DNA of 64,000 nucleotides from Anaerohalosphaeraceae bacterium (GCA_037479115.1 JBBFLK010000009.1:45992-109991); one strand, 5' to 3'. Positions 28,471-41,059 are shown, counted from the stretch's first letter. Numbers and translations are program-made. The notes: generated from the sequence alone by a model not told the origin.

Positions 28471-29559
28471 TTACGGAACCAAAAAGATATCTTTCTCATC
28501 GGCGGGCACTTCGCGGCCTGTATAGGCCTCTACGCCGCGAACGGTAAAAATATCGTCCTCCTGATAAAACCGCGAGGCCAGAAATTCCACACTGCCGTCG
28601 CAGAAAAGAACATTCTGGCCTCTTTGATTGTGATTGGGGCTGAGCAGCTTCTTTAAGTCCTCATTGAGCAGCACTCTTTCATACTCATCCCGCTGCGCCG
28701 TACAATTGGTTCGCTTGCGGAACGACACAAAAACCGGATTCATATCACTCAAAATGATGCGCCGCTGGCCGCTCTGAGCCGTTTTGTTCTGACCGCAGCG
28801 GAGCATTACACTGTAGCTGATATTCTGCGGGGAGGGAAAATCCTTCAGCCCGGACATCGAAGCGCTGTTGTACTGGACCGCACAGCCGTCCCGATGACCG
28901 GGACAGACAAAATTCTCGCCGCCCACATACCCCAGCCGAACCAGCTGCCAGACAAAGCGTGTGCTGGAGCGCGGCTGATCGCCCTGGTCGCCGACCATCC
29001 ACCAGGGCTGCCCCGGCTGCAGCTGCGCCGAGGCAAACCGCCCGTCATTGTCATCCGCATAGGCCGACAGCGCCCGTCCGATCCGTCCCAAATTCACCGA
29101 ACAGGCCACCTGCCGGCTGTGATCCCGCATCGCCGAAACCGCCGGCAGAAGAAGACCGGAAACTAAAACCACCGCGGCGGCCATCGCGGCAATTTCAAAC
29201 GCAATTTTCAGAACACGCGGTTTGGATTCAGATACAGATGAGGGAGAAGAAAAATCGATGGGAAGGGTTTTGCGGCTTTCGTCCTCAAGCAGTTCATCGA
29301 GACGCTTGACGGGCGAACTTTGCTGCACACGAGCCGCCAGCTTCAGCCGGGCGATGGTCAATTGGGCCAGGTCGTCGGGGCATTCTTCGCCGTCCAGGCA
29401 GTCCAGACACCCAAACGTCACACTTAAAGAGGCATAAACTCGCGCTGCTTCTGAATCCGTTTCAACCAGCATGCGGCCTCTTTCAAGTTCTCCTTCGTCG
29501 CCGCACTGAAAAAAGAAATCCATGACCAGCTGCAACTGCTCGGGAGTTAAATGACTCAT
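28471..29559 (-). CDS. Anti-sigma factor fused to a pseudopilin-like ectodomain
   Basis: Probable membrane anti-sigma factor for the ECF sigma factor encoded just upstream. The ATG at 29559 overlaps the sigma stop (ATGA), giving 362 residues. Residues 1-80 are cytoplasmic and helical with CLDCLDGEEC (C51, C54, C60), a CxxC without the usual upstream histidine of ZAS domains. A hydrophobic helix at 119-140 runs into LLPAVSAMRDHSRQ, NLGRIGRALSAYADDNDGRF and, near the end, HNQRGQNVLFCDGSVEF. These are hallmarks of planctomycete H-X9-DG/DUF1559-type pseudopilins, here placed on an anti-sigma factor. What the ectodomain senses is unknown. Confidence 0.75.
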   Translation of the reverse strand: MSHLTPEQLQLVMDFFFQCGDEGELERGRMLVETDSEAARVYASLSVTFGCLDCLDGEECPDDLAQLTIARLKLAARVQQSSPVKRLDELLEDESRKTLPIDFSSPSSVSESKPRVLKIAFEIAAMAAAVVLVSGLLLPAVSAMRDHSRQVACSVNLGRIGRALSAYADDNDGRFASAQLQPGQPWWMVGDQGDQPRSSTRFVWQLVRLGYVGGENFVCPGHRDGCAVQYNSASMSGLKDFPSPQNISYSVMLRCGQNKTAQSGQRRIILSDMNPVFVSFRKRTNCTAQRDEYERVLLNEDLKKLLSPNHNQRGQNVLFCDGSVEFLASRFYQEDDIFTVRGVEAYTGREVPADEKDIFLVP

Positions 29560-30182
29560 AAATGCTTTATGCTCCGTTCGGCGGATTTCCACTTTTTCAT
29601 AAAATAGACGACCGCAGTATGAAGCCGGCTTTTCACCGTCCCTATAGGTATACTTAAAATCTCGGCCATGTGTTTGTAGGAAAATTGCTCAAAATAGGCT
29701 AAAATAAGAATTCCCCGCAGATTTTCCGGCATTTCCGATATAATCTGTCGAACTCGCCGGGCGGTTTCTTCTTTGGAAATCTCGGCCTCCGGCGTGGTCT
29801 CATAAGATGTAAGGATATTGACCACCTCGTCCAGAGACAGTTCGCCCGCGTCGGCCAGGGTCCCCATGCTCATCGAGGACTGACGCTGGATTTTTCGCAG
29901 GGCATCCTTGGCCTTGTTGGCCGCTATGGTAAACAGCCACGGACGCAGCGGGCGGTCGGCATCAAAACTGTCCCGGCTCGTATACAGCTGCAGAAAAGTC
30001 TCCTGAAAAACATCCTCGACGATATCCTGCCGGTTGACAAAACGCCGCAGAAATGCGTAAAGCGGGTTCTTATAACGATTTACGATTTCTTCAAATGCTG
30101 TCTCATCTCCCTGCCGATACCGCTGGAGAAGTTCCGCATCCGAAATCGCTTGTTCAGGATTTTTCTTATTCACATTTTCCAA
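29556..30182 (-). CDS. ECF-type RNA polymerase sigma factor
   Basis: Sigma-70 family factor of 208 residues with region 2 (about 24-95; YKNPLYAFLRRFVNRQDIVEDVFQETF and RPLRPWLFTIAANKAKDALRK) and region 4 (about 145-200; RQIISEMPENLRGILILAYFEQFSYKHMAEIL then GTVKSRLHTAV). The start is probably TTG at 30182, eight bases after GGAGAA; a GTG nine bases downstream is possible. Its partner is the membrane anti-sigma factor overlapping by four bases. Targets are unknown; the pilin-like ectodomain of the partner suggests an envelope cue. Confidence 0.93.
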   Translation of the reverse strand: MENVNKKNPEQAISDAELLQRYRQGDETAFEEIVNRYKNPLYAFLRRFVNRQDIVEDVFQETFLQLYTSRDSFDADRPLRPWLFTIAANKAKDALRKIQRQSSMSMGTLADAGELSLDEVVNILTSYETTPEAEISKEETARRVRQIISEMPENLRGILILAYFEQFSYKHMAEILSIPIGTVKSRLHTAVVYFMKKWKSAERSIKHL

Positions 30183-30213
30183 TATTCAGGTTCTCCGTTT
30201 CCACGAAGAGACC

Positions 30214-30242
30214 ATTATACAGGAATCCCAGATGAAAATAAA
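30214..30242 (-). promoter_or_regulatory. Candidate promoter of the sigma/anti-sigma operon
   Basis: A perfect TATAAT box on the minus strand (30219-30214) has a weak TTTATT at -35 (30242-30237) with 17-base spacing. Transcription would start about 25 bases before the sigma start codon. Confidence 0.5.
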
Positions 30243-30340
30243 TCAAAAAGACCTACCTTTCAGAAGGCGTATATTCCCCCAAAATATTACTCTTTCAATA
30301 AAGTTTCGGACCAATGAGAAATGTCTTCGTGAAAAAAATT

Positions 30341-31951
30341 TTAATGTTTGAAATGCCGTTTCCCTGCAAACACCATCGCAATCCCCGCCTTGTCGGCCGC
30401 CGCGATGACTTCATCATCTTTCTTGGAACCGCCGGGCTGAATAATGCAGGCGATTCCCGCGGCAGCCGCATTTTCCACATTGTCCGGGAACGGGAAAAAG
30501 GCATCCGAACCCATCGCGGCACCGCGGGCATTCTCTCCGGCGTGCTTGATGGCAATAAAGCCGGACTCCACCCGGTTCATTTGTCCGGCGCCGACCCCCA
30601 CCAGCCGCCGGTCTTTGACCAGTGTAATCGTATTGCTCTTGACGTGTTTGGCGCACAGCCAGGCAATCCGCAAGTCCTCCATCTGTTCTTTGGTCGGCTT
30701 GGCCTTGGTCGGAAAAGTCAGATTTTCCGGTTCCCATCCGGCCAAATCCCGCTCCTGAAGCAAAAGCCCCCCGACGACACAGCGCACATCATATTCCCGC
30801 ACATCCCGTTTCGTCCGGTCAATCGGCCCGGTCTCGAGGAGACGGACTCGCTGGCCCCAGGCCTTGCGGCCTCGAATAATCTCCAGCGCCTCCGGCGTGT
30901 AAGCGGGCGCTGCAATCACCTCGGCAAAGAAACCGGCGGCCCCGCGGGCTTTTCCGAATCGGTCATACGACTCCATAATCACCGTCGCCAGGTCCTTATC
31001 CACCGGACGGTTCAGAGCGATAATGCCGCCGAAAGCGCTGACCACATCGCCCAGATAGGCCTTTTCATAGGCCCTGCAGATATCCTCATCAACCGCACAG
31101 CCGCAGGGATTCATATGCTTGACCACGACTGCGGCGGGCTCGTCAAACTCCTTGACCAGTTCAAACGCCGCATTGGCATCCATCAGATTATTGAAGCTGA
31201 TAGGGGTGTCGCCCTCCATCAGCCGAGCGGAACCGATGCTCACCTCCCGACTGTCCGCAAAGCGGTAAAACGCACCGCGCTGGTGGGGATTTTCGCCGTA
31301 GCGCAGCTCCTGAGCCCGCACGGCGGCAATGGAGATGCGCTCCGGGAACAAATCCTCCGCCCGAGCGGAAAGATACCGGGCAATCGCCGCATCGTAGGAA
31401 GCCGTCAGGGCAAAGGCCGCCCGCGCCAGTTCCTCCCGCAGCGTCAGCGGCACCGCGCCCTGATTGTCCCGCATCGCCTCCAGCACGCGGCTGTACTGCG
31501 ACGGAGAGGTCACAATCGTCACGAACCGATAATTCTTGGCGGCGGAACGCACCATACTCGGCCCGCCGATGTCGATATTCTCAATCGCCTCCTCGAGGGT
31601 GCAGTCCGGACGGGCGGTTGTCTTCTCGAACGGATACAGATTCACGCAGACCAAATCAATCGGCTCAATGCCGTGCTGCTTCATCGCCGCCGCATGGTCG
31701 GCCTTGTCCCGAAGCCCCAGCAGCGCCCCGTGAATCTTCGGATGCAGCGTCTTGACGCGCCCGTCCATCATCTCCGGAAAACCCGTCACCGCATCAATCG
31801 GAATCACCCGAATCCCCGCGTCCTGAAGCGTCCGCGCCGTCCCGCCGGTGCTGATAATCTCAACCCCCATTCCCGCCAGGGCCTGCGCAAAGTCCGTCAG
31901 GCCGCTTCTGTCCGAAACACTGATCAGCGCACGCCGAATCCGTACATCCAT
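30341..31951 (-). CDS. purH: Bifunctional AICAR transformylase / IMP cyclohydrolase
   Basis: Last two steps of purine synthesis: formylation of AICAR with 10-formyl-THF, then ring closure to IMP. 536 residues. The N-terminal MGS-like IMP cyclohydrolase domain (1-200) starts IRRALISVSDRSGL with STGGTARTL and VKTLHPKIHGALL. The C-terminal transformylase domain has the catalytic K-H in VVKHMNPCGCAV, and it ends with SDAFFPFPDNV and IQPGGSKKDDEVI, all diagnostic. The first position after the next gene (23-base gap) suggests cotranscription with the propeller gene upstream. Confidence 0.97.
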   Translation of the reverse strand: MDVRIRRALISVSDRSGLTDFAQALAGMGVEIISTGGTARTLQDAGIRVIPIDAVTGFPEMMDGRVKTLHPKIHGALLGLRDKADHAAAMKQHGIEPIDLVCVNLYPFEKTTARPDCTLEEAIENIDIGGPSMVRSAAKNYRFVTIVTSPSQYSRVLEAMRDNQGAVPLTLREELARAAFALTASYDAAIARYLSARAEDLFPERISIAAVRAQELRYGENPHQRGAFYRFADSREVSIGSARLMEGDTPISFNNLMDANAAFELVKEFDEPAAVVVKHMNPCGCAVDEDICRAYEKAYLGDVVSAFGGIIALNRPVDKDLATVIMESYDRFGKARGAAGFFAEVIAAPAYTPEALEIIRGRKAWGQRVRLLETGPIDRTKRDVREYDVRCVVGGLLLQERDLAGWEPENLTFPTKAKPTKEQMEDLRIAWLCAKHVKSNTITLVKDRRLVGVGAGQMNRVESGFIAIKHAGENARGAAMGSDAFFPFPDNVENAAAAGIACIIQPGGSKKDDEVIAAADKAGIAMVFAGKRHFKH

Positions 31952-31974
31952 CGAAATCGTTCCCTCAAAAAAAA

Positions 31975-33108
31975 TTACGGCACAGACAAACAGGCCACAC
32001 GCCCCTGTTCATCCGCCAGATAGATAAGATTGTCTTTCAGATTCACAGCTCCCAAACGAACCGCCGCCGCATTCACCGAAGCAACCGGTCGGCCCGTCGC
32101 ATTATTCATCACCACAATCAGGCCCGGCTGAGCAAAAACGTATGCCCGCTCCTGCGATTCACAAAGCAGCAGCTGACCGTCCGGCACATTCCAGACTTCC
32201 TGTCCGCTGTCTTTGGAAACAGCGTACAGCCCGTTTCGTCCGGCATTCTGATACACCAGCCGCTGCCCGACGATTGGGGGCTGCCGAATCTTTTCGCCCG
32301 CAAAAAACGGCATGGACCACATCAGCCGGCCCGTGGCCGCATTGATTTTATAGAGTTTGGTATCCTCCCCGCCTGCATAAATCGCCCCAGCATCCAGTAC
32401 AAGGGCGGCTGTAATTGCTCCGGAACAGTTGTACTGCCACAGCTTAACCGGCTCATCCGTCTTCATCGCCGTGACCGCTCCGCCGGCCGCTGCAAAAAAC
32501 ACCTGCTCGTTTGTTGCCAGAACGGATGTAATCGCAGAATCATCGTCGGCTGTGGCACTGAACAGCTTGACATAATCGCCGTCCTCCTGCCGCTGGTAGG
32601 CATGAATCCGACGGTCCACACCGGCCACATACAGAAACCAGTCGTTTTTGGCCAGACAGACCCCCCGGCTCGCCGGGGCTTCGCCAAGCTCCTGCCTTCG
32701 AATCACCGTCCCGCTGACAGGGTCCAGCATCACCAGCCGGCTGCCGGTCAGAAAATACAGCCGGTTGTCCAAAAACAGCGGCTCCACCATCGGCAGCCGT
32801 TCCTCCGCCGCCTGCATCTGAAACCGCTCCGTGCCGTCCTGACGGTTTCGACAGAACAGATAATTGCGGTTTGTCAAAACAATCAGATGCGAATCAAAAA
32901 CAAACAGACGCTCAATCTTCTCGGACACCTCCGTCTTGACCGGCAGCTGAATCTGCCAGTTCAGTTTCAGTCCTGCCTCCGAGAGCAGACGCGGCGAAAT
33001 CAGAGGGTCCGTGGAAGCCGCCCGGCTCTCCGCAGCTGTCATCCAGAACAACACAAGCAGTCCCGCCGGCCAAAGACAGCGGGATTTCCGTTTCCCCATA
33101 ATCGTCAT
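31975..33108 (-). CDS. Secreted PQQ-like beta-propeller protein
   Basis: Exported protein of 377 residues, function unknown. The ATG at 33108 follows GAGGAG; residues 1-32 are a signal peptide (basic start, LWPAGLLVLFWM, cut near SRAAS). The rest is a series of PQQ/BamB-like blades, for example LFVFDSHLIVLTNRNYLFCRNRQDG, DAGAIYAGGEDTKLYKINAATGRLMW and LVYQNAGRNGLYAVSKDSGQEVW. No catalytic PQQ-dehydrogenase residues or disulfide ring are seen, so enzyme activity is unlikely. A BamB-like or scaffold role is possible. It begins three bases after the stop of a small gene that itself follows the ATP synthase genes. Confidence 0.72.
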   Translation of the reverse strand: MTIMGKRKSRCLWPAGLLVLFWMTAAESRAASTDPLISPRLLSEAGLKLNWQIQLPVKTEVSEKIERLFVFDSHLIVLTNRNYLFCRNRQDGTERFQMQAAEERLPMVEPLFLDNRLYFLTGSRLVMLDPVSGTVIRRQELGEAPASRGVCLAKNDWFLYVAGVDRRIHAYQRQEDGDYVKLFSATADDDSAITSVLATNEQVFFAAAGGAVTAMKTDEPVKLWQYNCSGAITAALVLDAGAIYAGGEDTKLYKINAATGRLMWSMPFFAGEKIRQPPIVGQRLVYQNAGRNGLYAVSKDSGQEVWNVPDGQLLLCESQERAYVFAQPGLIVVMNNATGRPVASVNAAAVRLGAVNLKDNLIYLADEQGRVACLSVP

Positions 33109-33111
33109 CGA

Positions 33112-33414
33112 TCACTCCTCATGCGTTTCATCCAACTGCACATAATCCGCCAGGTCAATGCCGTGCTCCTGTTCAAACTGCCGCAGCTGCCGGATGCGTT
33201 CGATGTCATCCTGAATCCGGTTAACCAGTTTGAAAATATAGGGTTTTCCCTCCAGCCGGTTCTGCAAATCCTCCAGCATCGGCTCCCAGTCGCCTCCGTA
33301 CAGCTGGGTTTTCAAGATAACCAGGAGCCGGTGCTCCTGGCTCAAATGCCGGACGAACTCTTCCACCGACAAAGAGGGCGCTTTGTCCGGTTTTTTCCGC
33401 TGCTTTCCCGACAT
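33112..33414 (-). CDS. Conserved small helical protein downstream of atpC
   Basis: 100 residues, function unknown. The ATG at 33414 (GGGAG six bases upstream) is preferred over the GTG at 33420. The protein is charged and mostly helical (EEFVRHLSQEHRLLVILKTQL, RIQDDIERIRQLRQFEQEHG) with no membrane segment or recognised motif. It lies 72 bases after atpC and three bases before the propeller gene. Confidence 0.6.
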   Translation of the reverse strand: MSGKQRKKPDKAPSLSVEEFVRHLSQEHRLLVILKTQLYGGDWEPMLEDLQNRLEGKPYIFKLVNRIQDDIERIRQLRQFEQEHGIDLADYVQLDETHEE

Positions 33415-33486
33415 AGGCACTCCCGGTTTTCCGAGAGAAACATCGTACCGTTTGCCCCCCCGAAAAGCAATCGAAAACCCCCGTGT

Positions 33487-33939
33487 TTACGAGGGAGATT
33501 CGGCCAGGGTTGTTTCGATGCCGGCCAATTGAGCCATCCGCACAATCAGCCGGGACCGGCGGACATCAACCTGACCCCGCTGGGTTCGGATGTATTCCTT
33601 GCCGACCAGGACGGCCTGGGCTTCCGAAATAATCTGCTGAACCCGCTCGGCAGGCATGCCTTCGAAGGTCATCGCATCGTAGGCCAGAACCGTCACGTGG
33701 TTTTCCGTCACACGGACAAACCCGCCCTCAAGGATATAAAACGAATCGGGTTTGTCCAATATCTGGCGTACCTCCATAATCCCCAGCGTCAGTTTGGCCA
33801 GCATCGGGCAGTGATTGCGCAGAATCCCGCGCTGGCCGTCGTGAGCCGGCACAACCAATGAGCCGGCCCGGCAGTCCAGCAGTTTGGCCTTGGGCGTCAG
33901 CAGAATCACCCGAAACAATCCGTGCGTCAGTTCCACCAT
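33487..33939 (-). CDS. atpC: F-type ATP synthase epsilon subunit
   Basis: Central-stalk subunit that couples and regulates F1. The ATG at 33939 gives 150 residues; upstream in-frame starts would read through the atpD end and are rejected. The N-terminal beta-sandwich is clear (LLTPKAKLLDCRAGSLVVPAHDGQRGILRNHCPMLA, FYILEGGFVRVTENHVTVLA). The C-terminal helical hairpin (about 90-150) is somewhat divergent. It is the last atp gene, 16 bases after atpD. Confidence 0.95.
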   Translation of the reverse strand: MVELTHGLFRVILLTPKAKLLDCRAGSLVVPAHDGQRGILRNHCPMLAKLTLGIMEVRQILDKPDSFYILEGGFVRVTENHVTVLAYDAMTFEGMPAERVQQIISEAQAVLVGKEYIRTQRGQVDVRRSRLIVRMAQLAGIETTLAESPS

Positions 33940-33955
33940 AATGCGGCCTTCGTTT

Positions 33956-36287
<2,332 letters not shown>

Positions 36288-36311
36288 AGGCCGATTGCGC
36301 GTCCGTCGTTT

Positions 36312-37844
<1,533 letters not shown>

Positions 37845-37859
37845 TCACAAACTCCAAAC

Positions 37860-38450
37860 TCATTTCGGCGATTCCGGAGCCGAAGGTCTCGGTCGATTCT
37901 TCCCGTACTCCAGAATCGCATTTACGGTACGGTCCAGAATATTCCTGACCGAATGATCAATCCTCTGGTCGCCTTTCTGAATGATAATCCCGCCGAGTAT
38001 TTCCGGGTCCACTTTTACCGTCAGCTTCACCTCGGCCTGGACGGCCCGGCGGATTTCCTCTTTGAGCTTCTCTACCTCCGCCTCGCTGGGCTCTTTGGCC
38101 AGCGTGACCACCACGCGCTTGCGGTTTCGCACGCTGTCATAGCGGTCCTCGTAGCGTCCGGCGATGCCGTTCAGAAACGTCAGCCGGTTCCGCCGCACCA
38201 GCACACACAGAAAATCCAGCACCAGCGGGCACACCCGGCCGGCAAAGACCCGGCGAATCATCGCCGCTTTTTCGGCCTCGCTCAGATTGGCCGACACCAA
38301 AAGCGAAAAAAACTCCGGTTCGGCACGAAAAACCTTCCCGACCGCCTGCAGGTCCGAGAGCACCTCATCCAGCCGGCCGGTTTCCTCGGCCAGTTCAAAA
38401 ATCACATCGCTGTAGATTTCGTGAACGATATGTCGGGCTGTTTCCGCCAT
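37860..38450 (-). CDS. atpH: F-type ATP synthase delta subunit
   Basis: Peripheral-stalk (OSCP) subunit joining F1 to the b subunits. 196 residues: an N-terminal helical bundle (about 5-110) and the C-terminal sequence VKVDPEILGGIIIQKGDQRIDHSVRNILDR, the OSCP signature. Placed between atpF and atpA as in the standard operon. Confidence 0.95.
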   Translation of the reverse strand: MAETARHIVHEIYSDVIFELAEETGRLDEVLSDLQAVGKVFRAEPEFFSLLVSANLSEAEKAAMIRRVFAGRVCPLVLDFLCVLVRRNRLTFLNGIAGRYEDRYDSVRNRKRVVVTLAKEPSEAEVEKLKEEIRRAVQAEVKLTVKVDPEILGGIIIQKGDQRIDHSVRNILDRTVNAILEYGKNRPRPSAPESPK

Positions 38451-38483
38451 CTTGGGCTCCCCGGCCCGCCGCTGCCGACGGTC

Positions 38484-39083
38484 TTACGAATGTCCCTGCT
38501 CCACTTCCCGGAGCCGTTCAATCGCTTCCTGAATCAGTTTCTGATTGTCGCCCTCATCGAGGACTTTTCCAAAAACCTCCCGGCCCAGTTTCCTGACAAT
38601 CACCGCCGCCTGCTCCCACAGCTGCCGTTCGGCCTCTGCGCGTTCCCGCTCCAGGTCCGCTTCCATCCGCTGACGAATCCGTTCCATCTCCTTCTGGGTC
38701 TGTGCCTGAATCTCGCGGGCCTTTTCCTCGGCTTCCTGGATTCGGCGGGTGATGATTTCGTGTCCCTGCCGCTCGGCATCCATCAGCTGCGCCCGGTACT
38801 CCTGAAGGACCTGTTCGGCCTCCTGGCGGCGCTTTTCCGCCTCGGCAATCTGACGCTCGATATGTTTTTCCCGGCTCCGCAGACCCGCCAGCAGCGGCTT
38901 CCAGGCAAACAGACGCAGCACCACCAGCAGCAGTCCAAACCAAACCAGCGTCCAGACAGCCTCGCCGATATAGCCGCCCCAGATGCTGATGTTTCGTTCG
39001 GAGGCCGCTTCTTCAGACCCCAGGGCCGCGGCACACAGCACAAAGACAAAACCCGCCGCCGCCATTATCCGGCTTGTTCTCAT
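38484..39083 (-). CDS. atpF: F-type ATP synthase b subunit
   Basis: Membrane-anchored peripheral-stalk subunit. 199 residues. A hydrophobic N-terminal stretch (7-22) that looks like a signal sequence is followed by a second, true anchor (about 37-62, IGEAVWTLVWFGLLLVVLRLF) and then a long charged coiled coil (65-195; REKHIERQIAEAEKRRQEAEQVLQEY). The extra N-terminal hydrophobic stretch is longer than in most b subunits and may be cleaved. Confidence 0.95.
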   Translation of the reverse strand: MRTSRIMAAAGFVFVLCAAALGSEEAASERNISIWGGYIGEAVWTLVWFGLLLVVLRLFAWKPLLAGLRSREKHIERQIAEAEKRRQEAEQVLQEYRAQLMDAERQGHEIITRRIQEAEEKAREIQAQTQKEMERIRQRMEADLERERAEAERQLWEQAAVIVRKLGREVFGKVLDEGDNQKLIQEAIERLREVEQGHS

Positions 39084-39106
39084 ACGGTCTCCTCAGGAGC
39101 TGTCTT

Positions 39107-39421
39107 TTACAAACGCACTCCCAACACCGCCAGCAGGCAGATAATCAGGCCGAACAGCGTCACCCCTTCAATCAGAGCCGCCGCGATAATCATCGTGGTA
39201 AAAATGCGTCCGCCGGCTTCAGGCTGACGGGCAATCGCCTCCGTAGCACTGGCCGCCAGCATCCCGATACCCCGAGCCGCTCCAATCACAATCAAACCGG
39301 CTCCAATCACACCGCCCAGAACTCCGATGCCGATGCCGACCGTTTCCCACATCCCGCTGCCGGCAGGCAACGGTTCCGCCTGAGCCAGTACCTGCGGGAA
39401 AATCTGTCCCAAAAAAATCAT
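39107..39421 (-). CDS. atpE: F-type ATP synthase c subunit
   Basis: Ring-forming subunit of Fo. 104 residues, longer than usual (about 80) because of a 25-residue N-terminal extension. Helix 1 (28-52) is glycine-rich, the polar loop is ARQPEA (64-69), and helix 2 carries the ion-binding glutamate E85 in ALIEGVTLFGLII. The Gln and Ser ligands of typical sodium-type rings are not apparent, so proton coupling is the simpler reading. Located between atpB and atpF. Confidence 0.96.
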   Translation of the reverse strand: MIFLGQIFPQVLAQAEPLPAGSGMWETVGIGIGVLGGVIGAGLIVIGAARGIGMLAASATEAIARQPEAGGRIFTTMIIAAALIEGVTLFGLIICLLAVLGVRL

Positions 39422-39460
39422 ACGCTCATAACCTCCGTTTCCTTGTCCACTTGAAAGGCC

Positions 39461-40273
39461 TCAGTGCTCCTCACTGATGGCAAATCCGATAAATATCGTC
39501 GTTAAAAACACGAAAATATACGCCTGCAGAAACGCCACAAAAATTTCCAGAAAACTCATCGCCAGCGTCGTCAGGACCGACGGTACCGCCACCAGAAACG
39601 TCTTGAATATCACAATAAACATCAGAATCACCGTCAGCACCAGATGACCGGCCAGAATATTGGCAAACAGTCGAATCGCCAGCGAAAACATCCGAACAAA
39701 CGTACTGAGCAGCTCCATCAGAAACAGAAACGGCATCAGCGGCCAGGGAACCTTCGGAGCCAGCGTCGCCCAATAATGCCAGAACCCCTTTTCCCGAATA
39801 CCGGCCGCATGAAAAAGCACAAAAGAAACCAGCGCCAGCGCTCCGGTCACAAACAGATTGGCGGTGGCCGCCCCGCCGAAATGAACCTGCAGTCCGGTCA
39901 CAAACCAAAACAGATAATCCACCGGAATCAGCCCCAGCAGATTCATCGTAAGAATGAAAAAAAACAGCGTCCAGAGGATTTCGATGTATCGGTCGGTGCG
40001 CTCCTTCAGAAACGGACGAACCACATCCTCCCGAAGAAACAGACAAATCGTTTCCAGCAGGTTGGTAAAGCCGTGGGGCACCCACCCGCGCCGATTTCGA
40101 ACACCCAGCGGCAATACCGCCATCAGCACCAGCGCAGAGAGCATCACCATAAACATATGGTTCGTAAAGTCCAGCTCCAGACCTCCGGCGCGGAGCGTAA
40201 ACAAAGGCCGGCTGGCTACTTCCTGCAGCGGGTTTACACCCAATACCAACCCAAATGTTTTGTTAAACCACAC
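39461..40273 (-). CDS. atpB: F-type ATP synthase a subunit
   Basis: Stator ion-channel subunit of Fo, 270 residues and about six membrane helices. The essential arginine is R201 in AIRLFANILAGHLVL, and the last helix AFLQAYIFVFLTTIFIG carries the usual Q/Y residues. The start is GTG at 40273 with GAGG six bases upstream, overlapping the preceding membrane-protein gene by eleven bases. MELLSTFVRMFSL just before R201 is typical of bacterial a subunits. Confidence 0.96.
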   Translation of the reverse strand: MWFNKTFGLVLGVNPLQEVASRPLFTLRAGGLELDFTNHMFMVMLSALVLMAVLPLGVRNRRGWVPHGFTNLLETICLFLREDVVRPFLKERTDRYIEILWTLFFFILTMNLLGLIPVDYLFWFVTGLQVHFGGAATANLFVTGALALVSFVLFHAAGIREKGFWHYWATLAPKVPWPLMPFLFLMELLSTFVRMFSLAIRLFANILAGHLVLTVILMFIVIFKTFLVAVPSVLTTLAMSFLEIFVAFLQAYIFVFLTTIFIGFAISEEH

Positions 40274-40718
40274 TTTTTTCCTCGCTGCGGACCGTCCAGC
40301 TGTAAAGACGAACCGCTGCGGCCGTATCGACCGTCAAAAAAATCGAATATCCGACCAGCAGAAAAATCAACACCCAAAACCGGTGAATACTGGTAAAAAG
40401 AAGAATTATAACAAGACCAGCCAGACCAATCAACAGACGAATCAGTACTCCCAGCAGAACCCCTGTTAACAGACGCCAGCGGCTCTTGCCCCAACTGCTC
40501 CAGATCGGCCACCCTCCGGCAGCCCCTCCCAGCCCGCTGACCAGCAATGCGGCCCGGCAGGCTTCCTGTATTTCCACAGTGCCGAATTCACTGGCGCGGA
40601 GGAGACCGAAAATCCCCAACCCGCAAAAAAAGAACATCCTCCGAAAAAATGCCCACGGAGGATTGAGAAAAAACCTGTCAATCAGAACTGTTTTATTCTC
40701 TGTCACGGTCCTGTTCAT
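40263..40718 (-). CDS. Putative ATP synthase I-like membrane protein
   Basis: 151 residues with about four hydrophobic segments (near 22-42, 50-68, 80-105 and 110-135) and a basic/acidic tail. Position between the AtpZ-like gene and atpB, and overlap with both (26 bases and 11 bases), make it the likely UncI/AtpI assembly factor of the c ring. Sequence resemblance alone is too weak to be sure. Arginines inside the third hydrophobic stretch (LIRLLIGLAGLV) recall AtpI/AtpR proteins. Confidence 0.65.
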   Translation of the reverse strand: MNRTVTENKTVLIDRFFLNPPWAFFRRMFFFCGLGIFGLLRASEFGTVEIQEACRAALLVSGLGGAAGGWPIWSSWGKSRWRLLTGVLLGVLIRLLIGLAGLVIILLFTSIHRFWVLIFLLVGYSIFLTVDTAAAVRLYSWTVRSEEKSVV

Positions 40719-40998
40719 CCGGTTTCAATTCCGCTTGCCATTCGGATTTTTTCTCGGCATCCTCCTGCGCCTGGTCCTTGCGGGCCCGCTGAATCATAAT
40801 ATACAGCATCACCCCAAACCCGACAAAAAACCCGAGAATCATCCACCCCGGCCGGGTCCCCTCCAACTCATCCAGCCAGTACCCCCCCGCTGCAAAGACC
40901 CCGATGACAATTAAAAACTCGAATCCGACACCCATCCATCGCATCGCTCCGCGATAAAACCGGCTGTCGGCGGCAAACCGTTTTTTCTTTTCAGACAT
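40693..40998 (-). CDS. AtpZ/AtpI-like two-helix protein
   Basis: 101 residues: short basic start, two membrane helices (about 24-42 and 50-70: FEFLIVIGVFAAGGYWLDE and WMILGFFVGFGVMLYIMIQRA) and a charged C-terminal tail. GYWLDE and PGWMILGFFVG match the AtpZ/putative F0F1-ATPase subunit pattern. As the first gene of the atp operon it likely assists Fo assembly or cation supply. It overlaps the next gene by 26 bases. Confidence 0.8.
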   Translation of the reverse strand: MSEKKKRFAADSRFYRGAMRWMGVGFEFLIVIGVFAAGGYWLDELEGTRPGWMILGFFVGFGVMLYIMIQRARKDQAQEDAEKKSEWQAELKPDEQDRDRE

Positions 40999-41059
40999 GA
41001 AAATGTCCTGTTTGATTCCGTTTTGCCGAACCTATAAGAAGCAAAAAACGCCTGCTGTT

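Noticed and set aside
30314..32023. Open frame of about 569 codons opposite purH
   Set aside because: Shadow of purH; no start context and no recognisable protein features.
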